Shown here: positions 16,293 through 24,233 of the stretch, piece after piece
Numbering within the stretch: the stretch's first letter is position 1
Layout of the letters: every line of letters begins with the position of its first letter
Assembly: GCA_050313895.1 (NCBI GenBank)
Contig: JBNPMI010000005.1
DNA: 64,000 bases
Strand: one strand, 5' to 3'
Source of the DNA: JALFST01 sp022779285
GTDB taxonomy: Bacteria; Bacillota; Clostridia; Tissierellales; Peptoniphilaceae
Position numbers and translations under genes: made by a program
Notes under the pieces: generated by a model
Told to the model about the DNA's origin: nothing
The model's database searches: none
The model's input: the letters and a program-made list of their open reading frames with translations, nothing else

Positions 16293-18201
16293 GAGAATGA
16301 AAGGACTGGATCCCATCCGTCTTTTTGCACTGTTTGGAGTGCTGATCTATCATTTTTTTCCGGCTATCTTTCCTGCGGGATTTTTGGGCGTTGATATTTT
16401 ATTTGTTTTATCAGGATTTTTAATTACCGGACTGGCCTTTGATGAAATAGAAGAAAATGGAAAATTTTCGTTTACCGCTTTTATGCAAAAACGTGTGATT
16501 CGAATTCTTCCCTCTTTAATTTTCATGGTAGGGCTGACCGGATTGTTTGCGTATTTCTTCTCGCCGGATTATCGTGTGCAATTCGGGCGGCAATCGGCAG
16601 CTGCAATCGGCTCTGTTACGAATTGGTATGAGATTGTCACGGGTGGCAGCTATGAGTCTCAATTCATCAAGCATGTTTTTCTACATACATGGACTTTGGG
16701 AATTGAAATGCATTTTTACCTCATTTGGGGATTTCTGCTCAGCTATTTGTCCATGAAGGCAAGAAGAAAGAGGCGTATGACAAGGCGAACTCGGGAGATC
16801 GGGGGCCTGTCGGAGAACGGCGTCCAAAAACAGACAGAGATTTTACGATATGTACGGGCAAGGGTGTGGAGAATTTCCATAATCCTTCTGATCTTTAGCG
16901 TTGCTGTTCTATGGATAGGAGCTTTACTCGGAAAGACCTCCTTTTTATATTTTTCCGACTTCTCTCGAATGGGAGCCTTTTTTATGGGCAGTATGGCGGC
17001 CTGTTTGACCGGTATGCGCGCGACGTCGCCGCGATTTTCCCGGATGCAGAGGATCTCTCAGCCGATTTTGTATACGATGATCGGCGTTGGTATTTTTCTT
17101 TTTGTACTTTTATTTAAGAAGTTATCGTATGCATCGAAGGGAACGTATTTTTTCGGATTTCTTCTCTCCTGGATTTTATCGGGAGTGATGATTTTCAGCT
17201 TTCGAATTCTGCATGAAAAAGCTCGATGGGAGGAGCCTCGCTGGCTCGGAAAGGCATCCATGGAAAGCTATGGTGTTTATCTTTTCCATTGGCCGATTTT
17301 TGTGCTTCTGGATACGAGAGTGCCGCATATTGCAGCGGTGCTTTTGGCCTTTACGCTTTCGATCGGATTGACGATTTTTGCGGACAGGCTATGGACGCCC
17401 TCTCTTCTCGGAAAACGAGGCAATGTAAATGTCAGACAACTTGGAAAGATTTCACTTCAGAAAATTGCACTGGGCGTTATCTTCCTTTTTCTGGTGAATC
17501 AGGGGATTTCCTCTGCTGTGGCACCGAAGATGACTTCACTGGAAAAGTCATTATGGAAGCAGAGCTTGAACCAGCAAAAGGATACGATTGTCGGTCAAAT
17601 GGAGGATGCTCTGCATGCGGAGCAGGAAATGTATCAGCACCGGAAGGAAGAGCAGGAAGCGGAAGCGCAGGCGTTTTTAAAAGAAAAAGGAGTGACGATC
17701 ATCGGGGACAGTGTAACGCTCTCAATGCGTGATGCGCTCTTGAAATCCATTGCGAACAGCACCGTGGATGGAAAGGTCAGCCGTTTTCTGCACGATGGTG
17801 ATGATGTGCTCAAAACCTATATTGATCAAAAGAGGATAGGCGGTATTGTGGTCATGGCACTGGGGACGAATATCTATCCGAGATATGAACGGGATACGCA
17901 GTCCATAATCGGCCTTCTGCCGGCAGGGCATCGCTTGATCTTTGTGACACCCTATGACTCCCGGTCGCCCGCAGACTCGGACATGAATCATTTTGTAGCC
18001 TATGCAAGAACGCTGGAGGAAAAATACAATTATATTACAATAGCGGATTGGAACGCTGTCGCAACGGAGCATCCGGAGCTTTTTGAAGGGACGGACGGTG
18101 TGCATTTAAATCCAAACCGGGGGGAGAATGCCTCCTATTTTGTCAATTGTATTCAGGATGCCATCCTGCGCGCTACACAAAAGCCTGCGAAGGAGGAATA
18201 A
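16285..18201 (+). CDS. OatA-like acyltransferase with SGNH domain
   Basis: A 638-residue integral membrane acyltransferase-3 protein with about ten hydrophobic helices over residues 1-420, opening with GLDPIRLFALFGVLIYHFFP (the family histidine lies in the first helix). An extracytoplasmic SGNH esterase/transferase domain follows, with the serine in IIGDSVTLS (S476) and the Asp-His pair in DGVHLNP (D604, H607). This architecture matches peptidoglycan O-acetyltransferase OatA, which moves acetyl groups to MurNAc. GGAGG lies 7 bases before the ATG at 16285, inside the end of the MORN gene. Substrate assignment is by architecture; teichoic acid or polysaccharide is possible. Confidence 0.83.
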   Translation: MTKRMKGLDPIRLFALFGVLIYHFFPAIFPAGFLGVDILFVLSGFLITGLAFDEIEENGKFSFTAFMQKRVIRILPSLIFMVGLTGLFAYFFSPDYRVQFGRQSAAAIGSVTNWYEIVTGGSYESQFIKHVFLHTWTLGIEMHFYLIWGFLLSYLSMKARRKRRMTRRTREIGGLSENGVQKQTEILRYVRARVWRISIILLIFSVAVLWIGALLGKTSFLYFSDFSRMGAFFMGSMAACLTGMRATSPRFSRMQRISQPILYTMIGVGIFLFVLLFKKLSYASKGTYFFGFLLSWILSGVMIFSFRILHEKARWEEPRWLGKASMESYGVYLFHWPIFVLLDTRVPHIAAVLLAFTLSIGLTIFADRLWTPSLLGKRGNVNVRQLGKISLQKIALGVIFLFLVNQGISSAVAPKMTSLEKSLWKQSLNQQKDTIVGQMEDALHAEQEMYQHRKEEQEAEAQAFLKEKGVTIIGDSVTLSMRDALLKSIANSTVDGKVSRFLHDGDDVLKTYIDQKRIGGIVVMALGTNIYPRYERDTQSIIGLLPAGHRLIFVTPYDSRSPADSDMNHFVAYARTLEEKYNYITIADWNAVATEHPELFEGTDGVHLNPNRGENASYFVNCIQDAILRATQKPAKEE

Positions 18202-18241
18202 CTTCAGTGCTCATTGCAAGCATTAGGAGAAAGGAAAATTT

Positions 18242-19582
18242 ATGTCTTTTGTTGATTTGATCTTAAAAAAAAGAAACGGAATGGTGTTGAGCGATTCGGA
18301 AATTCACGAATTTGTGGACGGTGTCAAAAACCGGAGCATGGAATCATATCAAATCAGCGCCATGCTTATGGCCATTTATTTTCAAGGGATGAATGCCGGG
18401 GAAATTGCCGCATTAACAAGAGAAATGGCTTTTTCCGGGGATATTCTTGAATTTCCGACGATTCATGAACCCATTGTGGACAAGCATTCATCAGGCGGAG
18501 TGGGTGACAAGACGTCATTGGTTTTAGCACCTGTGGTGGCTGCCTGCGGACTTCCCATCGCCAAGCTCTCCGGAAGAGGCCTGGGCTTTACTGGCGGAAC
18601 AATTGATAAATTGGAGAGTATACCCGGATTTCGCACGGAACTCAGCGAAGAGGAATTTATTCACGCTGTGGAAAAGGACGGCATTGCCCTGATCGGACAA
18701 TCCAAAGAGATTGCGCCGGTGGATAAAGTGCTGTATGCATTGCGCGATGTCACGGGAACGGTGGATTCGATTCCGCTGATTGCCGCTTCTATCATGTCGA
18801 AAAAACTGGCGGATGGAAGCGATGCCATCGTTTTGGATGTCAAGGTTGGCTCCGGCGCATTTATGAAAACAAAGGAGCAGGCCATTGAGCTGGCTCGGGT
18901 TATGGTAGGAATCGGTGAAGATAACGGAAAGTCCACAATTGCCCTTGTAACAAGCATGGATCAGCCGCTTGGGAGTGCCGTGGGAAATGCGCTCGAGGTA
19001 AAGGAAGCGTTGGCGGCATTACGAGGCGAGGGGCCTGTCGATTTTGTCACGGAATGCCGAGAGCTTGCAGCAGCCATGCTGATCGCCGGAAAGAAAGCCG
19101 AATTGTCAAAAGAAGCGTTTGCGATGGTGGATGAGGTGATTGCCGGTGGGAAGGCGATGGAAAAAATGAAGGCAATGGTTCGTAATCAGGGCGGTGATGT
19201 CGCATATATCGAAGACCCCGAGCTTTTTCCGGATACGCGGTTTCATCTGAATGCCGGGAGCCCTCGGAACGGGTATGTATCGGCGATCAATGCCGAGGAA
19301 ATCGGCAAAAGCTCTCTGCTGCTCGGCGCAGGCAGACAGCGCACGTCCGATACCATTGATCCGGCGGTGGGGCTCTGTATTCATAAAAAGGTCGGAGATT
19401 CCGTTCAAGAAGGGGATTGCCTGTTCACGGTTTATGCAAATGACGATAAGCTCGGAAAACAGGCGCTCTCCATGGCGCTATCCGCATATTCCTTCTCGGA
19501 TCGGCCCGTTTCTCCGCTTCGCAATCCGGTCATTGCGATCGTCGATAAAAGCGGAGTACGTATGCAGGAGGATCACGAATGA
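18242..19582 (+). CDS. pdp: Pyrimidine-nucleoside phosphorylase
   Basis: Cleaves uridine and thymidine with phosphate to base plus (deoxy)ribose-1-phosphate. The 446-residue protein has the family's phosphate-site motif KHSSGGVGDKTSLVLAPV near residue 81, SGRGLGFTGGTIDKLESIPG, and KVGSGAFMK. It overlaps the cytidine deaminase gene by ATGA, a standard pyrimidine-salvage pairing in which Cdd turns cytidine to uridine for this enzyme. AGGAGAAAGG precedes the start. There is no terminator between it and the upstream acyltransferase gene. Confidence 0.94.
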   Translation: MSFVDLILKKRNGMVLSDSEIHEFVDGVKNRSMESYQISAMLMAIYFQGMNAGEIAALTREMAFSGDILEFPTIHEPIVDKHSSGGVGDKTSLVLAPVVAACGLPIAKLSGRGLGFTGGTIDKLESIPGFRTELSEEEFIHAVEKDGIALIGQSKEIAPVDKVLYALRDVTGTVDSIPLIAASIMSKKLADGSDAIVLDVKVGSGAFMKTKEQAIELARVMVGIGEDNGKSTIALVTSMDQPLGSAVGNALEVKEALAALRGEGPVDFVTECRELAAAMLIAGKKAELSKEAFAMVDEVIAGGKAMEKMKAMVRNQGGDVAYIEDPELFPDTRFHLNAGSPRNGYVSAINAEEIGKSSLLLGAGRQRTSDTIDPAVGLCIHKKVGDSVQEGDCLFTVYANDDKLGKQALSMALSAYSFSDRPVSPLRNPVIAIVDKSGVRMQEDHE

Positions 19583-20037
19583 AAAAAACAACCAGACAAA
19601 GTTCCGCTTTTCATGACCTCATTGATCTTGCGGAAAAAGCGCTGGATCGTTCGTACACGCCATATTCTCATTTTCAGGTGGGAGCCGCGCTGGAGGATGT
19701 GACGGGAAAAATATGGCTGGGCGGAAATATTGAAAGCGTGTCGTATACCCCTACCTCCTGCGCAGAGCGTACGGCGCTTTTCAAGGCGGTATCCGAGGGA
19801 AGCAGAAGCTTTCGGGCAATTGCGATTGTCGGGAGAAGGCAGGGAATGCAAGGGCTTACGGAGCAATTCACCTCACCCTGCGGCGTGTGTCGTCAGGCTC
19901 TTGTAGAGTTTTGTGATGAGTCGATGCCGGTGATTCTCGCCAATGGGGCAGGTGAGGTTCAGGAGTGGACGCTGGGAGAGCTGTTGCCCTTGTCCTTTCG
20001 ACAGAGCAATTTACTGGACGAAGCGGAAAAAAAATAA
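19579..20037 (+). CDS. cdd: Cytidine deaminase
   Basis: Zinc enzyme converting cytidine and deoxycytidine to uridine and deoxyuridine. The 152-residue product has the catalytic signature TSCAERTALFKA (zinc cysteine and proton-shuttling glutamate) and the two further zinc cysteines in PCGVCRQAL. It is slightly longer than the usual 130-140 residues at both ends. Its start codon overlaps the pdp stop. Confidence 0.95.
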   Translation: MKKTTRQSSAFHDLIDLAEKALDRSYTPYSHFQVGAALEDVTGKIWLGGNIESVSYTPTSCAERTALFKAVSEGSRSFRAIAIVGRRQGMQGLTEQFTSPCGVCRQALVEFCDESMPVILANGAGEVQEWTLGELLPLSFRQSNLLDEAEKK

Positions 20038-20141
20038 GGAAATTATTGCGTTCATCTCATTCTTCGTGCATACTAAAGGTGCAAAAATCATTTGGTTTAC
20101 TTTTGCAGGTGAAGCGTTATTTGAGAGGAGATCGGAAAACG

Positions 20142-20762
20142 ATGATAAAGAAATTTCTTGCACTCATCACAGCTGTTGTGCTAAGCGTGACCCTTGCGGC
20201 CTGCGGCGGAAGCAAGGCCGATTCTCCGTCAGCGACAACGGAGACTTTCCTGAAAGCAGTGAAAAAACAGGATCAGCAGACGCTGAAGAGCGTGTATTTA
20301 GGAGATTCGGACAGCATCATTTCGGATTCCGATATTGACGCTTCCAATACGAAGGTTCCGATAGATCAAAATCTGAAGTCCCTGCTTTTCGATTTTGATT
20401 ATGCGATTCAGGAAGAAAAAACAGAGGGAGATACCGCGGTAGTCACGGTGGAAATTACGACCTATCCCCTCGGCGATGTCTTTACGGAATGGTTTCAGGA
20501 ATTTATTGCGAAAGCATTCTCTGTGGATATGATAGGGGCGAAGAGCGAGGATTTGCAAAAGGATGCCATGGAGGCTTTGCAGAAAAAATTCAAGAACGTT
20601 AAAAAAACTTATAAAAGCAAGGTGGACATACATCTGGAAAAGAAGGATGCGGATTGGAAGGTTTCGGATTTCAAAGGAAATTTGGATTTTTTGAATGCGG
20701 TGACAGGCGGGATTCTGGACAGCATGAAAAAACTGCCGAACAAAATGAATCCTCATAAATAG
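20142..20762 (+). CDS. Predicted lipoprotein of unknown function
   Basis: A 206-residue exported lipoprotein. The signal peptide is followed by the lipobox LAAC with the lipidated cysteine at C21, then a low-complexity linker. The mature part begins TETFLKAVKKQD, a pattern seen in DUF5105/DUF4878-type lipoproteins where a small NTF2-like domain follows, and ends with KVSDFKGNLDFLNAVTGGI. GAGAGGAG precedes the ATG at 20142; the upstream open frame lacks initiation signals. No function is assigned. It follows cdd by 104 bases and is closed by a terminator. Confidence 0.8.
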   Translation: MIKKFLALITAVVLSVTLAACGGSKADSPSATTETFLKAVKKQDQQTLKSVYLGDSDSIISDSDIDASNTKVPIDQNLKSLLFDFDYAIQEEKTEGDTAVVTVEITTYPLGDVFTEWFQEFIAKAFSVDMIGAKSEDLQKDAMEALQKKFKNVKKTYKSKVDIHLEKKDADWKVSDFKGNLDFLNAVTGGILDSMKKLPNKMNPHK

Positions 20763-20791
20763 ACCAAACGATGGAGAAACCGATCATTTCC

Positions 20792-20844
20792 ACAGCGCAG
20801 GCAGCGTATCTCATAATGGAGAACGCCGCCTGCGCTGTTTTTTT
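20792..20844 (+). terminator. Terminator after the lipoprotein gene
   Basis: ACAGCGCAGGC and GCCTGCGCTGT form a perfect 11-bp stem with a 25-base apical part, followed by seven T. It separates plus-strand genes from convergent scfB. Confidence 0.88.
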
Positions 20845-20854
20845 AATCCGGAAT

Positions 20855-22291
20855 CTATGATTCGTCCGCACCGATCGCCTCATCGATTTTCAGAGCGATG
20901 GCGCATTCCACTCTTTTGCGGAACAAGTCGCAGCTGAAGGGAACCGTGCCCTGGAGATTTCCTGTTGCGTGCAGAGCATTTGCGGAGCAGCCTCCGGAGC
21001 AATAGAGCTTTGCCCAGCAATCATGGCATTCGGGACGGGAGTAGCAATTGGCGCCCCGAAATTGCTCGATAATTTTTTCTTCCAGGATTCCGTCAAAAAC
21101 ATTGCCGATGGAATAGGGCTTTTCGCCTACAAATTGATGGCAGGGAAAGAGCTCACCCCATGGGGTGACCGCCATATATTCGGTCCCGCTTCCACAGCCG
21201 GAAATGCGCTTGTAGATGCAGGGCCCCTCGGAAAGATTGAGCATAAAGTGGTAGAAAATAAAAGGCTGATCTTCCACAGGCAGGTCGGCAACGTTTTTTC
21301 CCTCCGCCTTCGCCTTCCTTGCCAGACGATTGCGGCGCATCATCTCGGCCGTGAGAAGGTCATATTGCTCATACAGGGCATCGAGATCCTCCGCAGAGAG
21401 CATATAGGGCTCTTCGGGATCGCCGATGACAGGTTCCATCGAAAGGCGGTGAAAGCCGAGATTTGCCATGTGAATCACATCGGAAGCAAAATCGACATTA
21501 TTTTTTGTGTAAGTGCCGCGCACATAATATTCCCGGTCGCCCCTGGAGGCTACGAAGCGCTGAAATTTCGGAACAATCAGATCATAGCTGCCCTTTCCTG
21601 AAATTGTATGGCGAAGGCGGTCATGAATCTCCTTTCGCCCGTCCAGCGAAAGAACGACATTGTGCATATGCTCGTTCAGAAAAGCGTTGACCTCATCGTC
21701 CATGAGCAGTCCGTTGGTTGTGAACGTGAATCGAAACACCTTGCTGTAACGATCCTGAATCGACTCCGCATATTCCACTGTCTTTTTTACAAGGTTCCAA
21801 TTGAGCATGGGCTCACCGCCGAAAAAGTCGATATCAAGATTGCGATGATGGCCGGATTGTTCAATCAAAAAGTCAATGGCGCGCTTTGCGACATCCCAGG
21901 TCATGACGGCGCGCTCTCCGTGATATTTGCCCTGGCTTGCAAAACAGTAGTCGCAATCCAGATTACAGGTATGCGCCACATTGAGACACAGGGCTTTTAC
22001 ATTTGTCTTGCGCTCGGTCAGATTCAGAGAAAGGTCTTTATAAGAATCTTCCGTGAAAAGGGAAGACTCATCGATCAGTGTCTGCACCTCGGCGACGGTT
22101 TCCTGCAAATCCTTCTCGGCGATTTCCGGAAATCGCGCCCTCAGCAGGAATGCAAGGGAGGAGGCGTCGGTGCTGTTTTTTTTATCGAGCTCTTGTACAA
22201 GAAAAAAAGCGGGATCGTCCAAAATATGGATCGCTCCCGAATATACATCCAGAACCACGTTATGATCCTGATAACGGTAGGTATGAATCAT
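20855..22291 (-). CDS. scfB: SCIFF peptide radical-SAM maturase
   Basis: Radical-SAM enzyme that installs thioether cross-links on the SCIFF precursor encoded just upstream. The 478-residue protein has an N-terminal peptide-recognition region, the SAM cluster motif C109-N-L-D-C113-D-Y-C116, and a C-terminal SPASM domain with two auxiliary cluster sets (CGSGTEYMAVTPWGELFPC and then ECHDCWAKLYCSGGC). These are the hallmarks of the SCIFF maturase family widespread in Clostridia. GGAG precedes the ATG by 5 bases. It is separated from scfA by 54 bases holding a hairpin, so scfB is probably made in lower amounts than the peptide. Confidence 0.95.
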   Translation of the reverse strand: MIHTYRYQDHNVVLDVYSGAIHILDDPAFFLVQELDKKNSTDASSLAFLLRARFPEIAEKDLQETVAEVQTLIDESSLFTEDSYKDLSLNLTERKTNVKALCLNVAHTCNLDCDYCFASQGKYHGERAVMTWDVAKRAIDFLIEQSGHHRNLDIDFFGGEPMLNWNLVKKTVEYAESIQDRYSKVFRFTFTTNGLLMDDEVNAFLNEHMHNVVLSLDGRKEIHDRLRHTISGKGSYDLIVPKFQRFVASRGDREYYVRGTYTKNNVDFASDVIHMANLGFHRLSMEPVIGDPEEPYMLSAEDLDALYEQYDLLTAEMMRRNRLARKAKAEGKNVADLPVEDQPFIFYHFMLNLSEGPCIYKRISGCGSGTEYMAVTPWGELFPCHQFVGEKPYSIGNVFDGILEEKIIEQFRGANCYSRPECHDCWAKLYCSGGCSANALHATGNLQGTVPFSCDLFRKRVECAIALKIDEAIGADES

Positions 22292-22315
22292 TTTTACTCC
22301 TTACGGGGCTGCAAG

Positions 22316-22339
22316 AAAAGAGCCGCTGTTCAGCGGCTC
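22316..22339 (-). terminator. Attenuating hairpin between scfA and scfB
   Basis: A near-perfect palindrome (GAGCCGCTG and CAGCGGCTC with a two-base centre) at 22320-22339 is followed on the minus strand by TTTTCTTG. The short T-tract suggests partial termination, leaving more scfA than scfB transcript. Confidence 0.65.
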
Positions 22340-22345
22340 CGCTTC

Positions 22346-22495
22346 TTATTTCACTGTTTTCTTTTCACAGGACTGGTTGGCAATTCCGCAGGATGTTTTG
22401 CATGCGGATTGACAGGATGTTTGGCATTCGCCACAGCCGCCGTCCTGGACACTCTTTTTGAGATCGCGTGTATTTAAGCTGATAATATGTTTCAT
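22346..22495 (-). CDS. scfA: SCIFF ranthipeptide precursor
   Basis: A 49-residue peptide on the minus strand. It begins MKHIISLNTRDLKKS, the conserved leader of SCIFF (six cysteines in forty-five residues) peptides, and ends with a core holding C21, C24, C28, C32, C36 and C43 interspersed with Ser/Thr/Gln. The neighbouring maturase ScfB joins cysteines to backbone carbons by thioether bridges, giving a ranthipeptide; related products have been linked to quorum-type signalling in clostridia. AAAGGAG lies 6 bases before the ATG, and a near-consensus promoter lies 32 bases upstream. No protease or exporter gene directly adjoins, though an ABC exporter pair begins 1.7 kb away on the other strand. 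Confidence 0.95.
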   Translation of the reverse strand: MKHIISLNTRDLKKSVQDGGCGECQTSCQSACKTSCGIANQSCEKKTVK

Positions 22496-22526
22496 AGGAT
22501 GCTCCTTTCGAGTTCAATATAAAGCT

Positions 22527-22555
22527 ATTTTAGACGCAAGGGGAATGGCTGTCAA
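22527..22555 (-). promoter_or_regulatory. Promoter of scfA-scfB
   Basis: On the minus strand TTGACA (22550-22555), a 17-base spacer and TAAAAT (22527-22532) form a near-consensus sigma-A promoter directly upstream of scfA. Confidence 0.85.
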
Positions 22556-22612
22556 GATGACGCTTAGCGCCCGCCGCGGCTCACAAGTAAACGACCGGCG
22601 CTTTTCCATAGC

Positions 22613-24094
22613 TCATCCAATGACATTGATGACATCCGGCAGCCCGTGTGAAGAGGATTTTAAGGTAATCCCCTGCTTTGTCAGCTGATTCATTCGGGAA
22701 ATCATGGCTTCATCAATGCGTTCTCCCGGAACCAGCAACGGAATCCCCGGGGGATATGCCCAGATATATTCATGGGAAATCCGTCCGATACTGTCCTGAA
22801 GACTCACTTCCTTGTGAGGATATTCGAGGGTATCGTAGATGAGCATATCTTTTTCGGGAATGTCCGGGAAAATCGGAGCATCGAGCTCACTCTCCTCCGA
22901 GAGGGCGGCATCAATCTCCAGAAGCGCATCCGCAAAGCTGAGGAGCCCTTCTTCCGTATCTCCGAGCGTTACCATGGCCAGTACATAGTTTCCATAGCAC
23001 ATCTCCAACTCAAAATGGCGTTTCCGCAGCTCCTCAATGAGCTGTTTTCCGTAGATATTGGTTTCGAAGGTGGAGATAACGATTTTTGTGGGGTCATGCA
23101 TGAAGCAATTCGGATGATCCTCTTCGCGATCCTCGCCCATGCCATAGACCTGAAGATGCTGCAAATCGTTGAACTTTTCGGAGATTTCCGCCAGCACCTC
23201 ATGAAGCCATTCGTACTGACTACGTCCTTCCGCATACATATATTCCAGGCATTCGTCGATGGATGCAAGAAGTATGTGATTGGGGGAGGTGGTTTCAAAA
23301 ATGGATAAATTTCTCGCCATGCTGTAGGGATCCACACGATTGGAAATATGAGCCACAGATGTTGATGTGAGTGCGGGAAGTGTCTTGTGCAGACTTTGAA
23401 TGACGAGATCGGCACCGCAGGAGACGGAATCCTCAAATTCGTCCATATAGTGGAGGTGTGCGCCGTGCGCCTCATCGACCATCAAAAGCACTCCGTGTTC
23501 ATGACAAATATTCGCGATGGATCGGACATCGGAAAGCACTCCGTCAAAGTTAGGAGAAGTAATCAGAACTACTGTCGTTTCCGGATTGGCTTCCAACGTT
23601 TTTTCGATGGTATCCGGATCAATGGATCCGTAGATTCCAAATTTCTGATCCACCTCGGGAAGAACATAAATCGGATTGAGCTGACAAAGTTCAATGGCAT
23701 GATAGGCGGATTTATGACAATTCCGAGCCACTACAATCCGGTCGCCGCGTTCCGTGAGCGTGCGGAGCCCGGCAAGAATTCCGCCGCTGGAGCCATTGAT
23801 CATAAAAAAGCTGTGAAATGCGCCGAATTCCTTGGCAAGCTCATTTTGTTTTCGTTCAATGATGCCATCCGCGGGATCGTGAAGATTGGCCATGCCGATC
23901 GATTCCGTCATATCTAAAGCATACGGGAGGCTGGAGCCGAATTTTTGTGTATTTCTTTTGTGACCCGGCATATGAAGGGAATACGTCTCACTCTCCGAGT
24001 AGGAACGAATCAGCTCCAATATTGTCGGGTATTCGCGGTTGGGATCCCAAGGAATATGGGGGCGAGATTCAGGAAAAATGTATTTTTTTGCCAT
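22613..24094 (-). CDS. Orn/Lys/Arg-type amino acid decarboxylase (SpeA/YaaO-like)
   Basis: PLP-dependent fold-I decarboxylase of 493 residues, the length of the short Gram-positive group that includes Bacillus SpeA (arginine) and YaaO. It has the N-terminal MPGHKRN motif, VDEAHGAH with the PLP aspartate D207, and the Schiff-base lysine K237 in SLHKTLPALT. The product would be a polyamine or diamine (agmatine, cadaverine or putrescine); sequence alone does not decide which. AAAGGA lies 8 bases before the ATG at 24094; the in-frame ATG at 24130 lacks a site. It lies upstream of scfA on the same strand, but scfA has its own promoter. Confidence 0.88.
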   Translation of the reverse strand: MAKKYIFPESRPHIPWDPNREYPTILELIRSYSESETYSLHMPGHKRNTQKFGSSLPYALDMTESIGMANLHDPADGIIERKQNELAKEFGAFHSFFMINGSSGGILAGLRTLTERGDRIVVARNCHKSAYHAIELCQLNPIYVLPEVDQKFGIYGSIDPDTIEKTLEANPETTVVLITSPNFDGVLSDVRSIANICHEHGVLLMVDEAHGAHLHYMDEFEDSVSCGADLVIQSLHKTLPALTSTSVAHISNRVDPYSMARNLSIFETTSPNHILLASIDECLEYMYAEGRSQYEWLHEVLAEISEKFNDLQHLQVYGMGEDREEDHPNCFMHDPTKIVISTFETNIYGKQLIEELRKRHFELEMCYGNYVLAMVTLGDTEEGLLSFADALLEIDAALSEESELDAPIFPDIPEKDMLIYDTLEYPHKEVSLQDSIGRISHEYIWAYPPGIPLLVPGERIDEAMISRMNQLTKQGITLKSSSHGLPDVINVIG

Positions 24095-24142
24095 CGGAAT
24101 TCCTTTCCATGTTTTCGTCTGAAGATTCATCTACGAATTCAA

Positions 24143-24170
24143 ATTGTATAGCTTTTAGAGCTGAGGTCAA
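24143..24170 (-). promoter_or_regulatory. Promoter of the decarboxylase gene
   Basis: Minus-strand TTGACC (24165-24170), a 16-base spacer and TACAAT (24143-24148), about 48 bases before the ATG. Confidence 0.7.
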
Positions 24171-24177
24171 GAGGCTT

Positions 24178-24206
24178 TTGGCATATTTAGAAGCTTTTGA
24201 TATACT
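24178..24206 (+). promoter_or_regulatory. Promoter of the ABC exporter operon
   Basis: TTGGCA, a 17-base spacer and TATACT, 27 bases before the first ABC gene. It stands back to back with the decarboxylase promoter, the two -35 boxes being 7 bases apart. Confidence 0.75.
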
Positions 24207-24233
24207 GGATTCAGGTTTTTTTGAGGAGTCACT

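Noticed and set aside
21608..22477. 289-codon open frame on the plus strand
   Set aside because: Antisense to scfB and scfA; no recognisable features.
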